This document shows, in pieces, positions 34,143 to 43,199 of a DNA stretch of 64,000 bases. The notes under the pieces were generated by a model. That model was not told where the DNA came from, ran no database searches, and saw only the letters and a list, made by a program, of their open reading frames with translations. A program made the position numbers and the translations under genes. This DNA is from Streptomyces ortus (lineage in GTDB: Bacteria > Actinomycetota > Actinomycetes > Streptomycetales > Streptomycetaceae). Positions within the stretch are counted from its first letter, which is position 1; every line of letters starts with the position of its first letter. Location: the NCBI RefSeq assembly GCF_026341275.1, contig NZ_JAIFZO010000002.1:1314361-1378360 (forward strand). Reading direction: 5' to 3'.

Positions 34143-35729
34143 CTACTTCAGGCTCCGTACGTCCAGGTGCCGCAGCACCCGGTCGACGACCTCCGGATTC
34201 GCCCCCGGCTCACTCCGCGCGGCCAGCACCTCGTGCCGCGCGGCGGAGAGCATCTCCCCCTGCAGCCGCCGCACCAGCTTGATCCGGCGAGCGCGCTGCG
34301 CATGCGCCTCCCGCCGCTCGTCCTCCCCGAGGTCGGGACTGATCCGGTATCCGATGTCGAACGCCCGCCGCAGCAACTGCTCGGTCAGCTCGTCGGACAG
34401 GTCCTCCGTCCGCTCCAGCTCCCGCAGCCGCTGCTTCGCCGCCTTGGCCGCCCGCACGGCGAGCGTCTTCTCGAACTCCTTCTCCCGGTCGGTGTCGGCC
34501 TGCACCCCGAGCTTCCGCACCAGCCAGGGCAGACTCAGCCCCTGCACCACGAGCGTCACCATGATCACCCCGAACGCGATGAAGATCATCTCTTCCCGGT
34601 TGGGGAACGGCTGCCCGTTCTCCGTCTCCAGCGGAATGGCCAGAGCCAGCGCGACGGAGGCCACCCCGCGCATCCCGGACCACCACATGACGACGGTCTC
34701 CCGCCAGGTCGTCGGGATGTCCTCGTCGAAATCCCGTTTCGCGTGCAGCCGCTGGGCCAGCCAGGTGGCGGGCAGCAGCCACACCAGTCGTAGGAACACC
34801 ACGACCCCCACGATCGCGGCGGCCCAGCCGAGCATCTCCCCCCAGCGCCCGGACGCCGTACGGATCGCGTTGTGCAGCTCCAGTCCGATGAGCCCGAAGG
34901 CCACCCCGGTGACCAGCGTGTCGACGATGTTCCAGAAGGTGTGCCCGGCCAGCCGCGTCATGACGTCGTCGGCGTTGTTCGCATACTCGGCCAGGAACAA
35001 CGCCGTGGTGAGCACCGCCAGTACGCCGGACCCGTGCAGTTCCTCCGCGAGCACGTACGAGGCGTACGGCACGAGCAGGGTCAGGCTGATCTGCAGGGTG
35101 GGGTCCCCCAGGGAGTCCATCAGCCGGTTCGTGGCCCAGCCGAGCCCGAGCCCGACGGCCACCGCGACGACGGCGGACAGCAGGAAGTCGAGCGCCGCGC
35201 CCTGCACCGAGAAGGAGCCGCTGATCGCGGCGGCGATGGCCACGTGGTAGAGCACGATGGCCGTCACGTCGTTGAACAGCCCCTCGCCCTCCAGGATCGA
35301 CACCAGACGGCGCGGCAGGCCGAGCTGTCCCGCGACGGCGGTCGCCGCGACCGGGTCGGGCGGCGCCACCAGCGCGCCGAGCGCCACGGCTGCGGCGATC
35401 GGCAGGCCGGGCACGATCGAGTGGGCGACCGCGGCGACCACGGCGGTGGTGACGAACACCAGGGCCACGGCGAGCAGGAAGATCGGCCGTTTGTTGGCGG
35501 TGAACTGCCGCCAGGAGGTACGCCGTACGGCGGCGTAGAGCAGGGGCGGCAGCAGCGCGGGCAGGATCAGGTCCGGCGGGATGTCCACGTTCGGTACGAA
35601 GTCGAGGACGGCGAGCACGATCCCGAACAGGGTCATCAGCACCGGCGAGGGAAGCCCGAAGCGGTCCCCCAGCGGAACGCTGACGACGGCCCCGAGCAAC
35701 AGCACGAACAGCAGGGCCAGCTGGTCCAC
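34143..35729 (-). CDS. CPA1-family Na+/H+ antiporter
   Basis: A 528-residue cation/proton antiporter of the NhaP/CPA1 type with about twelve membrane segments and a 130-residue cytoplasmic tail. Ion-site motifs are ALGALVAPPDPVAATAVAGQLGLP and EGEGLFNDVTAIVLYHVA (the ND pair), with MWWSGMRGVASVALALAIP near segment 10. The tail has a coiled-coil-like KEFEKTLAVRAAKAAKQRLRELERTEDL segment. The gene follows a hairpin and short tandem repeats. Confidence 0.93.
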   Translation of the reverse strand: MDQLALLFVLLLGAVVSVPLGDRFGLPSPVLMTLFGIVLAVLDFVPNVDIPPDLILPALLPPLLYAAVRRTSWRQFTANKRPIFLLAVALVFVTTAVVAAVAHSIVPGLPIAAAVALGALVAPPDPVAATAVAGQLGLPRRLVSILEGEGLFNDVTAIVLYHVAIAAAISGSFSVQGAALDFLLSAVVAVAVGLGLGWATNRLMDSLGDPTLQISLTLLVPYASYVLAEELHGSGVLAVLTTALFLAEYANNADDVMTRLAGHTFWNIVDTLVTGVAFGLIGLELHNAIRTASGRWGEMLGWAAAIVGVVVFLRLVWLLPATWLAQRLHAKRDFDEDIPTTWRETVVMWWSGMRGVASVALALAIPLETENGQPFPNREEMIFIAFGVIMVTLVVQGLSLPWLVRKLGVQADTDREKEFEKTLAVRAAKAAKQRLRELERTEDLSDELTEQLLRRAFDIGYRISPDLGEDERREAHAQRARRIKLVRRLQGEMLSAARHEVLAARSEPGANPEVVDRVLRHLDVRSLK

Positions 35730-35817
35730 GGTCGGAGCTCCAGGGGTCTAGACATGTACAGAAGGCCAGACCTCAAGCGTGCCACCGCAGACGGTTTCCA
35801 CACGCAGACGCACCAAG

Positions 35818-35852
35818 GACGTCCTGACGGACGCCACGTCAGGACGTCTTTT
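35818..35852. terminator. Hairpin with T-run before the antiporter gene
   Basis: GACGTCCTGACG and its exact complement flank a seven-base loop, followed by TTTT on the plus strand. It lies between the GNAT gene stop (35916) and the antiporter start (35729), both on the minus strand. It probably ends the rluD-GNAT transcript, although the T-run faces the other way. Confidence 0.5.
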
Positions 35853-35918
35853 CCGAGCTCGTCAGGGAGTCTTTCCTGAGCTCGTCAGGGAGTCTTTCCC
35901 GAGCTCGTCAGGGAGTCA
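35851..35918. repeat. Three 22-23 base tandem repeats
   Basis: TTCC(C)/(T)GAGCTCGTCAGGGAGTC recurs at 35851-35872, 35873-35895 and 35896-35918. The last copy runs into the stop codon of the GNAT gene. Confidence 0.85.
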
Positions 35919-36422
35919 TTCCCGCGCCCGGCCGAACGCCTGGAGCGAGCGCCGCATCGCCCGGTGCGGAATCCCGGCATCAGGGAACTCGGGCCCGTAG
36001 GCCACATATCCCAGACGCTCGTAGAACCCCAGCGCGTGCGTCTGCGCGTGCAGATCCACCGCCGTCAGCCCACGCGCGCGTGCCACGTCCTCGACGCCCC
36101 GCACCAGGGCGACCCCGACCCCCAGCCCGCGCGCGGCCCGCACGACGGCGAGCCGCCCCAGCGAGCCGACACCCGCCTCGCCACCGGTCTTCGCGCCCGC
36201 CGCCTCCCCGTACAGCAGCCGCGCCGCGCCGAGCGGCTGCCCGTCCTCGCGCACGGCGAGTACATGCACGGCACCCGCGTCGTACGCGTCGTACTCCAGG
36301 TCCTCGGGGACCCGCTGTTCGACGACGAAGACCTCCTTGCGCACCGCGAAGCAGGCCTCACGGTCGGCGGGATCATCGGCGACCCGCACCACGCAGGGCG
36401 ACGGGCCCGGCGACGGGCTCAT
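35916..36422 (-). CDS. GNAT family N-acetyltransferase
   Basis: A 168-residue acetyltransferase of the GNAT fold. Motif A, which binds acetyl-CoA, is [31 protein letters not shown], and the region before the end, [39 protein letters not shown], is as in ElaA/YitI-type proteins. The N-terminal [21 protein letters not shown] is typical. The ATG overlaps the rluD stop (ATGA), so the two are coupled. Substrate unknown. Confidence 0.9.
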   Translation of the reverse strand: MSPSPGPSPCVVRVADDPADREACFAVRKEVFVVEQRVPEDLEYDAYDAGAVHVLAVREDGQPLGAARLLYGEAAGAKTGGEAGVGSLGRLAVVRAARGLGVGVALVRGVEDVARARGLTAVDLHAQTHALGFYERLGYVAYGPEFPDAGIPHRAMRRSLQAFGRARE

Positions 36423-37363
36423 GCGTTGCTTTCCTCCCGGACGCGGTCCAGCGCCCGCTGCAGGTCGTCGGCGTAACCGGCCTCGAACTCGACCCACTGC
36501 CCGTCGCCGGGGTGCTCGAAGCCGAGCCGCACCGCCTGCAGCCACTGCCGGGTCAGCCCGAGCCGCTTGCTCAGCGTCGGGTCGGCGCCGTACGTCAGGT
36601 CGCCGACGCAGGGGTGCCGGTGGGCCGACATGTGGACGCGGATCTGGTGCGTGCGCCCGGTCTCCAGCTTGATGTCGAGCAGCGAGGCCGCACGGAACGC
36701 CTCGATCAGGTCGTAGTGGGTCACGGAGGGCTTGCCCTCGGCGGTGACCGCCCACTTGTAGTCGTGGTTCGGGTGCCGGCCGATCGGTGCGTCGATGGTG
36801 CCGCTGGTCGGGTCGGGGTGGCCCTGCACGAGCGCGTGGTACCGCTTGTCGACCGTGCGCTCCTTGAACTGGCGCTTGAGCGAGGTGTACGCGTACTCCG
36901 ACTTGGCCACCACCATCAGGCCCGAGGTGCCCACGTCGAGGCGGTGCACGATGCCCTGGCGCTCGGCGGCACCCGAGGTCGAGATCCGGTACCCGGCGGC
37001 GGCGAGGCCGCCGATCACGGTCGGCCCGGACCAGCCGGGGCTGGGGTGCGCGGCGACTCCGACGGGCTTGACGATCACGACCACGTCGTCGTCGTCGTGC
37101 ACGATCTCCATGCCCTCGACGGGTTCGGCGACGATCTGCACGGGCGGGGCGGCCTGGGGCATCTCGACTTCCATCCAGGCGCCGCCGTGCACCCGCTCGG
37201 ACTTCCCGACCACCGAGCCGTCGACCGTGACCTTCCCCGCCGCGGCGAGCTCGGCGGCCTTCGTACGGGAGAAGCCGAACATGCGGGAGATGGCGGCGTC
37301 GACACGCTCGCCCTCCAGGCCGTCGGGCACGGGCAGGGTACGGATATCGGGAACGGTACTCAC
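36419..37363 (-). CDS. rluD: RluD/RluC-family 23S rRNA or tRNA pseudouridine synthase
   Basis: A 314-residue pseudouridine synthase. The N-terminal S4 RNA-binding domain covers [24 protein letters not shown]. The catalytic aspartate is in [20 protein letters not shown] (RLDxxTSG), followed by RYHALVQG and [23 protein letters not shown]. It is of the RluA family; the exact target uridines cannot be read. The start GTG 37363 lies 125 bases after the lspA stop. Confidence 0.92.
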   Translation of the reverse strand: MSTVPDIRTLPVPDGLEGERVDAAISRMFGFSRTKAAELAAAGKVTVDGSVVGKSERVHGGAWMEVEMPQAAPPVQIVAEPVEGMEIVHDDDDVVVIVKPVGVAAHPSPGWSGPTVIGGLAAAGYRISTSGAAERQGIVHRLDVGTSGLMVVAKSEYAYTSLKRQFKERTVDKRYHALVQGHPDPTSGTIDAPIGRHPNHDYKWAVTAEGKPSVTHYDLIEAFRAASLLDIKLETGRTHQIRVHMSAHRHPCVGDLTYGADPTLSKRLGLTRQWLQAVRLGFEHPGDGQWVEFEAGYADDLQRALDRVREESNA

Positions 37364-37447
37364 CCGTCGAGTATGCCGGACGGGTGAGACACCGGCTCAC
37401 GGCAGCCCGCGAGCGGGGCCCGTGACGGCCGTCGGTCCCTCAAGCCT

Positions 37448-37495
37448 TTCAGTCCTTCAGTCCTTCAGCCCTTCGGTCCTTCAGTCCTTCAGTCC
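37448..37495. repeat. Six octamer repeats at the lspA 3' end
   Basis: TTCAGTCC is repeated six times head to tail; two copies differ by one base (TTCAGCCC and TTCGGTCC). The lspA stop codon and last codons lie within the last copies. Confidence 0.9.
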
Positions 37496-38094
37496 TTGTG
37501 GACGGTGCCGTCCGGGTCCAGGCCCCTGAAGGACAGCAGCACGATCAGGATGCCGCCGCAGACGATCGCGGAGTCGGCGAGGTTGAAGACCGCGAAGTGC
37601 TTGGGCGCGATGAAGTCGACGACCGCGCCCTCCAGGACGCCCGGCGCGCGGAAGATCCGGTCGGTGAGGTTGCCGAGCGCGCCGCCGAGCAGCAGGCCGA
37701 GAGCGATCGCCCAGGGCAGGCTGTAGAGCTTGCGGGCGAGCCGGGCGATCACCACGATCACCGCGGCGGCGATCACCGTGAAGATGATCGTGAACGCCTC
37801 GCCGAAGCCGAAGGCCGCGCCCGCGTTGCGGATCGCCTCGAACTTCAGCCAGTCCCCGATGATCTCGATCGGCTCGTGGTGCTCCAGCTTCGCGACCACG
37901 ATCAGCTTGCTGACCAGGTCCAGCGCGTACGCCAGGGCGGCGACGGAGAAGAGCACGGCGATCCGGCGCCTGCCCCTGGGCGCCGCGGCCTCGTCGGGGG
38001 CCGCCCCGCTGTCGGGCTGCTCCGGCTCGGCCCCGGCCGCGCCCGGGGTATCCGGCGTATCCGGCGTACCGATGATGCGCTCCGCCTCTGCCAC
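37489..38094 (-). CDS. lspA: Lipoprotein signal peptidase (signal peptidase II)
   Basis: LspA cuts the signal peptide of lipoproteins after lipidation. The 201-residue protein has an unusual 45-residue leader rich in Pro, Gly and Ala, then four membrane segments. The catalytic aspartates are in [10 protein letters not shown] and [16 protein letters not shown], with the family stretch [15 protein letters not shown]. The start is GTG 38094. The gene lies between ddbA and rluD on the same strand. Confidence 0.95.
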   Translation of the reverse strand: MAEAERIIGTPDTPDTPGAAGAEPEQPDSGAAPDEAAAPRGRRRIAVLFSVAALAYALDLVSKLIVVAKLEHHEPIEIIGDWLKFEAIRNAGAAFGFGEAFTIIFTVIAAAVIVVIARLARKLYSLPWAIALGLLLGGALGNLTDRIFRAPGVLEGAVVDFIAPKHFAVFNLADSAIVCGGILIVLLSFRGLDPDGTVHKD

Positions 38095-38208
38095 GTGAGT
38101 GAGTCCCTCGACCTAGGTGCCTGACTGAGCACGAGGGTACGGCACGGCCCGCCGCGGCCAGGCGCCCAGGAGGCACACCGGGCGGATCGGCGTTCGACCG
38201 GCCAGACG

Positions 38209-39126
38209 TCAGTAGCGGCGCTCCTGCTTCTGCTTGCACTCGACGCACAGCGTGGCCCGCGGGAAGGCCTGCATACGGGCCTTCCCGATGGCGTTGCCGC
38301 AGTTCTCGCAGAGCCCGTACGTCCCCGCGTCCAGGCGCTCCAGGGCGCGCTCGGTCTGCTCCAGCATCTCCCGCGCGTTGGCCGCGAGGGCCATCTCGCT
38401 CTCGCGCGTGATGTTCTTGGTACCGGTGTCCGCCTGATCGTCGCCCGCGCCGTCCCCGGAGTCGCGCATCAGCCCCGCGAGGGACTCCTCGGAGTGGGTG
38501 ATCTCGGCCCGCAGCCGCAGGGCCTCGGAGAGCAGCTCCTCGCGCGCCTCCGCGGCCTCCTCGGGAGTCCACGGGTCCTCGCCGGGGCGGACCGCCAGCT
38601 CGCCGGGTTCCGCCGCGGCCACCCGCGCCTTGGGAACCGCGGTGGGCTTGTCCGCCGCCGCGGCCGTGCCAGAGGTCTTCTTCGCAACCACCGTCGTGGC
38701 TCCCGTCGTCTCGGCGGCCTGTGCCGCTGCTGCTCCCTCGGCCGCGGTGGCGACCGCCTTCCCGGACGTGCGTGTGCCGTGCTCGGCGGCCGTCTTCCGG
38801 GGCGCCCGCTTCCCGGCCGCCTTCGCCGCCTTCGCGGCAGCCGTCTTCGTGGCGCCCGTTTTCGTGGCGCCCGTTTTCGCGGAAGCCGTCTTGGCGGAGC
38901 CCGTTTCGGCGGCAACCGTCTTCGTACGAGGCTTCTTCGTAGAGGCCGTTTTCGTACTGGGCTTCTTCGTAGGAGCCGTCTTCGTACCGGACTTCTTCGT
39001 ACCGGACTTCTTCGTAGAGGCCGTTTTCGTAGGGGTCGTCTCCGTGGCGGCCGCCGCGGAGTCACCGGCCGCCCCCATGGATCTGCCGGACGCCGACTGC
39101 TGTCCGGCGGTCTTCTTCGCCACCAT
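38209..39126 (-). CDS. ddbA: Histone H1-like/DksA fusion protein
   Basis: A 305-residue fusion of a long Lys/Ala/Thr-rich N-terminal half and a TraR/DksA zinc finger. Residues 25-120 repeat units such as TKTASTKKSGTKKSGTK and SAKTASAKTGATKTGATK, like the tail of eukaryotic histone H1. The C-terminal part has a coiled coil (ALAANAREMLEQTERALERLD) and the four-cysteine finger CENCGNAIGKARMQAF/CVECKQKQ. S. coelicolor has a protein of this design, described as the nucleoid protein DdbA. The start is ATG 39126 with GAAGGGG upstream. Confidence 0.88.
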   Translation of the reverse strand: MVAKKTAGQQSASGRSMGAAGDSAAAATETTPTKTASTKKSGTKKSGTKTAPTKKPSTKTASTKKPRTKTVAAETGSAKTASAKTGATKTGATKTAAAKAAKAAGKRAPRKTAAEHGTRTSGKAVATAAEGAAAAQAAETTGATTVVAKKTSGTAAAADKPTAVPKARVAAAEPGELAVRPGEDPWTPEEAAEAREELLSEALRLRAEITHSEESLAGLMRDSGDGAGDDQADTGTKNITRESEMALAANAREMLEQTERALERLDAGTYGLCENCGNAIGKARMQAFPRATLCVECKQKQERRY

Positions 39127-39422
39127 GGCCGCGGCCCCTTCACGTTTTGTGACCTTGCACGCGAATCGTGCTGGGACGATAAATCGACTTGAGTCCCGCG
39201 GCAACGGGGCACGCCGCCCGGTCCACCCGCCCCGCGCGTACCGCACGGCGAGTCTGCAAGCGTTGTGCCCAGCTCCCCGCCGGGTAATCCGGCGCGCCGG
39301 GCGTCCCGGGATGCGAACACCGGCGCCTCGGCATTCGGGTCAGTGCGCACCTCTACCGGGCTTCGCCACCCCCTCCCCCGCGGGCCCCGCAAAACCGGTC
39401 GGCCGCTGTCGGCCGGGCGCCG

Positions 39423-39428
39423 TACACT
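39423..39428 (+). promoter_or_regulatory. Possible -10 box of the ileS leader
   Basis: TACACT lies about ten bases before the sequence that begins the T-box leader. No good -35 box is seen 16-19 bases upstream. The 296 bases from 39127 to 39422, between the divergent ddbA and ileS units, hold no other gene that I can support. Confidence 0.35.
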
Positions 39429-39735
39429 GGGCGCAGCGAGAAGCGTGGATGGGGACGAGTAGCGGCGTAGGCGGCCAGGAGCGACCCGGGGACGGTGTGA
39501 GCCCGGGGGCGAGCGCGACGCGAAGATCACCCCGGAGCCGCCGGAAGAAAGCCGCAGCGAGCCCGCAGCGGCCGGTAGAACCGGTATCGCGACCCCAATG
39601 AGGGGGCTCGCCGACGTGCGGAAAGCGTCGGAGGGCCAAGGAGGGTGGTACCGCGGGAGCGCGCCGCACGGCGCAGGTGACAGCCCAGCTCTCGTCCCTC
39701 CGGACGGAAGGCAGAAGTCCGCCGGAGGAAGTTCG
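39429..39735 (+). ncRNA. T-box leader of ileS
   Basis: A tRNA-sensing leader that reads uncharged tRNA-Ile. The invariant T-box AGGGTGGTACCGCG is at 39642-39655; its TGGT (39646-39649) would pair with the ACCA end of tRNA-Ile (discriminator A). A short stem CCGGGG (39503-39508)/CCCCGG (39530-39535) encloses a loop with the Ile codon ATC (39526-39528), so stem I is of the ultrashort actinobacterial type. CCTCCGGAC (39697-39705) can pair with the ribosome site region GTCCGCCGGAGG (39717-39728). Control is therefore probably translational. The ends are approximate. Confidence 0.85.
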
Positions 39736-42700
39736 TTGGATACGCAGCCGAGTACACAGCCGCAGTACCGCCAGGTGCCGGCCCAGATCGACCTGCCCGC
39801 CCTTGAGCACGCCGTGCTCGACTTCTGGGCCGAGCAGAAGATCTTCGCCAAGACCCTTGAGCAGTCCGAGGGCCGCCCGGAGTGGGTGTTCTACGAAGGC
39901 CCGCCCACGGCCAACGGCATGCCGGGCGCCCACCACATCGAGGCCCGCGTCTTCAAGGACGTCTTCCCGCGCTTCCGCACCATGCGCGGCTACCACGTGG
40001 GCCGCAAGGCCGGCTGGGACTGCCACGGCCTCCCGGTGGAGCTGGCGGTCGAGAAGGAGCTGGGCTTCAACGGCAAGAAGGACATCGAGGCGTACGGCAT
40101 CGCCGAGTTCAACGCCAGGTGCCGTGAGTCCGTGACCCGCCACACCGACGCGTTCGAAGAGCTCACGACCCGCATGGGCTACTGGGCCGACCTGAACGAC
40201 CCGTACCGGACGATGGACCCCGAGTACATCGAAAGTGTCTGGTGGTCGCTCAAGGAGATCTTCAACAAGGGTCTGCTGACCCAGGACCATCGCGTCGCCC
40301 CCTGGTGCCCGCGCTGTGGCACGGGCCTGTCGGACCACGAGCTGGCGCAGGGCTACGAGACGGTCGTCGACCCCTCGGTGTTCGTGCGGTTCCCGCTCAC
40401 CTCCGGCCCGCTCGCGGGCGAGGCCGCGCTCCTGGTGTGGACGACGACCCCGTGGACCCTGGTGTCCAACACGGCGGTCGCCGCGCACCCCGAGGTGACG
40501 TACGTGGTCGCGACGGACGGCCGGGAGAAGCTCGTCGTCGCCGAGCCGCTCGTCGGGAAGTCCCTCGGCGAGGGCTGGGAGACCACCGGCCAGTCCTTCA
40601 CGGGCGCCGAGATGGAGCGCTGGACGTACCAGCGTCCCTTCGAGCTCGTCGAGTTCCCGAAGGACGAGCCCGCCCACTACGTGGTCAACGCGGAGTACGT
40701 GACCACCGAGGACGGTACGGGTCTGGTCCACCAGTCCCCCGCCTTCGGTGCGGACGACCTCCTGGTCTGCCGCGCGTACGGGCTGCCGGTCGTGAACCCC
40801 GTGCGCCCCGACGGCACCTTCGAGGAGGACGTCCCCCTCGTGGGCGGTGTCTTCTTCAAGAAGGCCGACGAACAGCTCACCGAAGACCTCCAGAGCCGCG
40901 GTCTGCTCTTCAAGCACATCCCGTACGAGCACAGCTACCCGCACTGCTGGCGCTGCCACACCGCGCTCCTCTACTACGCGCAGCCGTCCTGGTACATCCG
41001 CACCACTGCGGTCAAGGACCGGCTCCTCCAGGAGAACGAGAAGACCAACTGGTTCCCGGACTCGGTCAAGAACGGCCGCTACGGGGACTGGCTGAACAAC
41101 AACATCGACTGGGCCCTGTCCCGCAACCGCTACTGGGGCACGCCGCTGCCGATCTGGCGCTGTGAGGACGACCACCTCACCGTCGTCGGCTCCCGCGCGG
41201 AGCTCACCGAGCTGACGGGCACCGACCAGTCGGAGCTGGACCCGCACCGCCCGTTCATCGACGAGGTCACGTTCGCCTGCCCGACCTGCGAGAAGACGGC
41301 CACGCGCGTGCCGGAGGTCATCGACGCCTGGTACGACTCGGGTTCGATGCCGTTCGCGCAGTGGGGCTACCCGTACAAGAACAAGGAGCTCTTCGAGAGC
41401 CGCTACCCGGCGCAGTTCATCTCGGAGGCCATCGACCAGACCCGCGGCTGGTTCTACACGCTGATGGCCGTCGGCACCCTGGTCTTCGACAAGTCGTCGT
41501 ACGAGAACGTGGTCTGTCTCGGCCACATCCTCGCCGAGGACGGCCGCAAGATGTCCAAGCACCTGGGCAACATCCTGCAGCCGATCCCGCTGATGGACCA
41601 GCACGGCGCGGACGCCGTGCGGTGGTTCATGGCGGCCGGCGGCTCCCCCTGGGCGGCCCGCCGCGTCGGTCACGGCACCATCCAGGAGGTCGTCCGCAAG
41701 ACGCTCCTCACGTACTGGAACACGGTCGCCTTCCAGGCCCTGTACGCGCGCACGGCGGGCTGGGCGCCCAGCACGGCCGACCCGGCCCCGGCGGACCGCC
41801 CGGTCCTCGACCGCTGGCTCCTGTCCGAACTGCACGCGCTCACCGACCAGGTGACGCAGGCTCTGGAGTCGTACGACACCCAGCGGGCCGGCAAGCTGCT
41901 CTCGGCCTTCGTCGACGACCTGTCGAACTGGTACGTACGCCGCTCGCGTCGCCGCTTCTGGCAGGGCGACAAGGCGGCCCTGCGCACCCTGCACGAGGTC
42001 GTCGAGACGGTCACACGGCTGATGGCCCCGCTGACCCCGTTCATCACCGAGCGGGTCTGGCAGGACCTCGTGGTGCCGGTGTCCGCCGACGCCCCGGAGT
42101 CCGTGCACCTGTCGAGCTGGCCGGAGGCGGACCTGTCCGTCATCGACCCGGAGCTGTCGAAGCAGATGGTGCTCGTACGCCGTCTCGTGGAGCTGGGCCG
42201 TGCCACGCGCGCGGAGTCGGGTGTCAAGACGCGCCAGCCGCTGTCCCGCGCGCTGGTCGCGGCGACCGGTTTCGGCTCCCTCGACCGTGAGCTGCACGCG
42301 CAGATCACCGAGGAGCTGAACGTGAGCTCGCTCGCGTCCCTGTCCGAGGTGGGCGGCTCGCTGGTCGACACGACGGCGAAAGCGAACTTCCGGGCGCTGG
42401 GCAAGCGGTTCGGCAAGGGCGTCCAGGCGGTGGCGAAGGCCGTCGCCGAGGCCGACGCGGCGGCGCTGTCCCTGGCCCTGCGCGAGGGCACGGCGTCGGT
42501 GGAGGTCGACGGGGAGACCGTCACGCTCGCCCCGGACGAGGTCATCATCACAGAGACCCCGCGCGAGGGCTGGTCCGTCGCCTCGGATTCCGGCGCGACG
42601 GTCGCGCTCGACCTGGAGCTGACGGAGGAGCTGAGGCAGGCCGGCTTGGCCCGGGACGCCATCCGGCTGATCCAGGAGGCCCGCAAGAACAGCGGCCTCG

Positions 42701-42894
42701 ACGTGGCCGACCGGATCGCCCTGCGCTGGACGTCCACGGACCCGAAGGTCATCGCGGCGCTCACCGAGCACGCCGCCCTGATCGCGGACGAGGTCCTGGC
42801 CACGGACTTCGCCCAGGGCGAACCGGACGACACCTACGGCCCGGCGTTCACGGACACCCCCCTGTCCCTGACATTCCACCTCCACAAGGCATAA
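39736..42894 (+). CDS. ileS: Isoleucyl-tRNA synthetase, long type with GXHH signature
   Basis: This charges tRNA-Ile and edits valine. At 1052 residues it belongs to the longer IleRS2-type enzymes. The class I signature, normally HXGH, reads GAHH (residues 64-67 in TANGMPGAHHIEAR). The second motif is KMSKH near residue 604, and the editing domain includes WTTTPWTLVSNTAVA and HQSPAFGADD. The start is a TTG with GGAGG eight bases upstream; the frame is open upstream into the T-box but with no protein similarity. Variants with GXHH are known to be extremely resistant to mupirocin. Confidence 0.95.
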   Translation: MDTQPSTQPQYRQVPAQIDLPALEHAVLDFWAEQKIFAKTLEQSEGRPEWVFYEGPPTANGMPGAHHIEARVFKDVFPRFRTMRGYHVGRKAGWDCHGLPVELAVEKELGFNGKKDIEAYGIAEFNARCRESVTRHTDAFEELTTRMGYWADLNDPYRTMDPEYIESVWWSLKEIFNKGLLTQDHRVAPWCPRCGTGLSDHELAQGYETVVDPSVFVRFPLTSGPLAGEAALLVWTTTPWTLVSNTAVAAHPEVTYVVATDGREKLVVAEPLVGKSLGEGWETTGQSFTGAEMERWTYQRPFELVEFPKDEPAHYVVNAEYVTTEDGTGLVHQSPAFGADDLLVCRAYGLPVVNPVRPDGTFEEDVPLVGGVFFKKADEQLTEDLQSRGLLFKHIPYEHSYPHCWRCHTALLYYAQPSWYIRTTAVKDRLLQENEKTNWFPDSVKNGRYGDWLNNNIDWALSRNRYWGTPLPIWRCEDDHLTVVGSRAELTELTGTDQSELDPHRPFIDEVTFACPTCEKTATRVPEVIDAWYDSGSMPFAQWGYPYKNKELFESRYPAQFISEAIDQTRGWFYTLMAVGTLVFDKSSYENVVCLGHILAEDGRKMSKHLGNILQPIPLMDQHGADAVRWFMAAGGSPWAARRVGHGTIQEVVRKTLLTYWNTVAFQALYARTAGWAPSTADPAPADRPVLDRWLLSELHALTDQVTQALESYDTQRAGKLLSAFVDDLSNWYVRRSRRRFWQGDKAALRTLHEVVETVTRLMAPLTPFITERVWQDLVVPVSADAPESVHLSSWPEADLSVIDPELSKQMVLVRRLVELGRATRAESGVKTRQPLSRALVAATGFGSLDRELHAQITEELNVSSLASLSEVGGSLVDTTAKANFRALGKRFGKGVQAVAKAVAEADAAALSLALREGTASVEVDGETVTLAPDEVIITETPREGWSVASDSGATVALDLELTEELRQAGLARDAIRLIQEARKNSGLDVADRIALRWTSTDPKVIAALTEHAALIADEVLATDFAQGEPDDTYGPAFTDTPLSLTFHLHKA

Positions 42895-43056
42895 CAGCCG
42901 CCCTGCCCGCCACCCAGCGGGCAGGGCGGCCCCTCCACCCCATCCCCACCCCCCTGCGGGCATGCGTGCCGCTAGGGGCGGCACGGGTGGGCGCAGCGGC
43001 ACCTGCAAGCGCAGGCCCGCGACAGCCCCGTGACCTGCGCACCAGCACCGGGCACC

Positions 43057-43099
43057 GAGAAGGCCCCGGGCACCGAAACTCTGGTGCCGGGGCCTTCTC
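43057..43099. terminator. Hairpin terminator after ileS
   Basis: GAGAAGGCCCCGGGCACC pairs with GGTGCCGGGGCCTTCTC, with one bulged base and an eight-base loop. It lies between the convergent genes ileS and divIVA. Confidence 0.8.
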
Positions 43100-43129
43100 G
43101 TCCCCCAGAGGCAAAAAAGACAGCAAAAA

Positions 43130-43163
43130 GGGCGGAGCCCCCGGAAAACCGGGGGCTCCGCCC
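43130..43163 (-). terminator. Intrinsic terminator of divIVA
   Basis: Perfect 15-base arms (GGGCGGAGCCCCCGG) and an AAAA loop. On the minus strand it is followed by T-runs (TTTTTGCTGTCTTTTTTG). It lies 37 bases past the divIVA stop. Confidence 0.9.
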
Positions 43164-43199
43164 TGAACGCTGCCGACGCCTAAGGCGTACGAGAGGCCG

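Noticed and set aside
34143..35729. KefC/CPA2-type channel instead of an antiporter
   Set aside because: The ND pair in GEGLFNDVTAIVLY and the absence of a RCK/TrkA-N domain point to CPA1.
39598..39735. Upstream extension of IleRS to an ATG at 39598
   Set aside because: It would translate the T-box and the ribosome-site hairpin. The TTG at 39736 has GGAGG at good spacing.
39340..43008. A 1222-codon open frame on the minus strand opposite ileS
   Set aside because: Antisense shadow of ileS and its leader. It has no recognisable domain and runs through the T-box.
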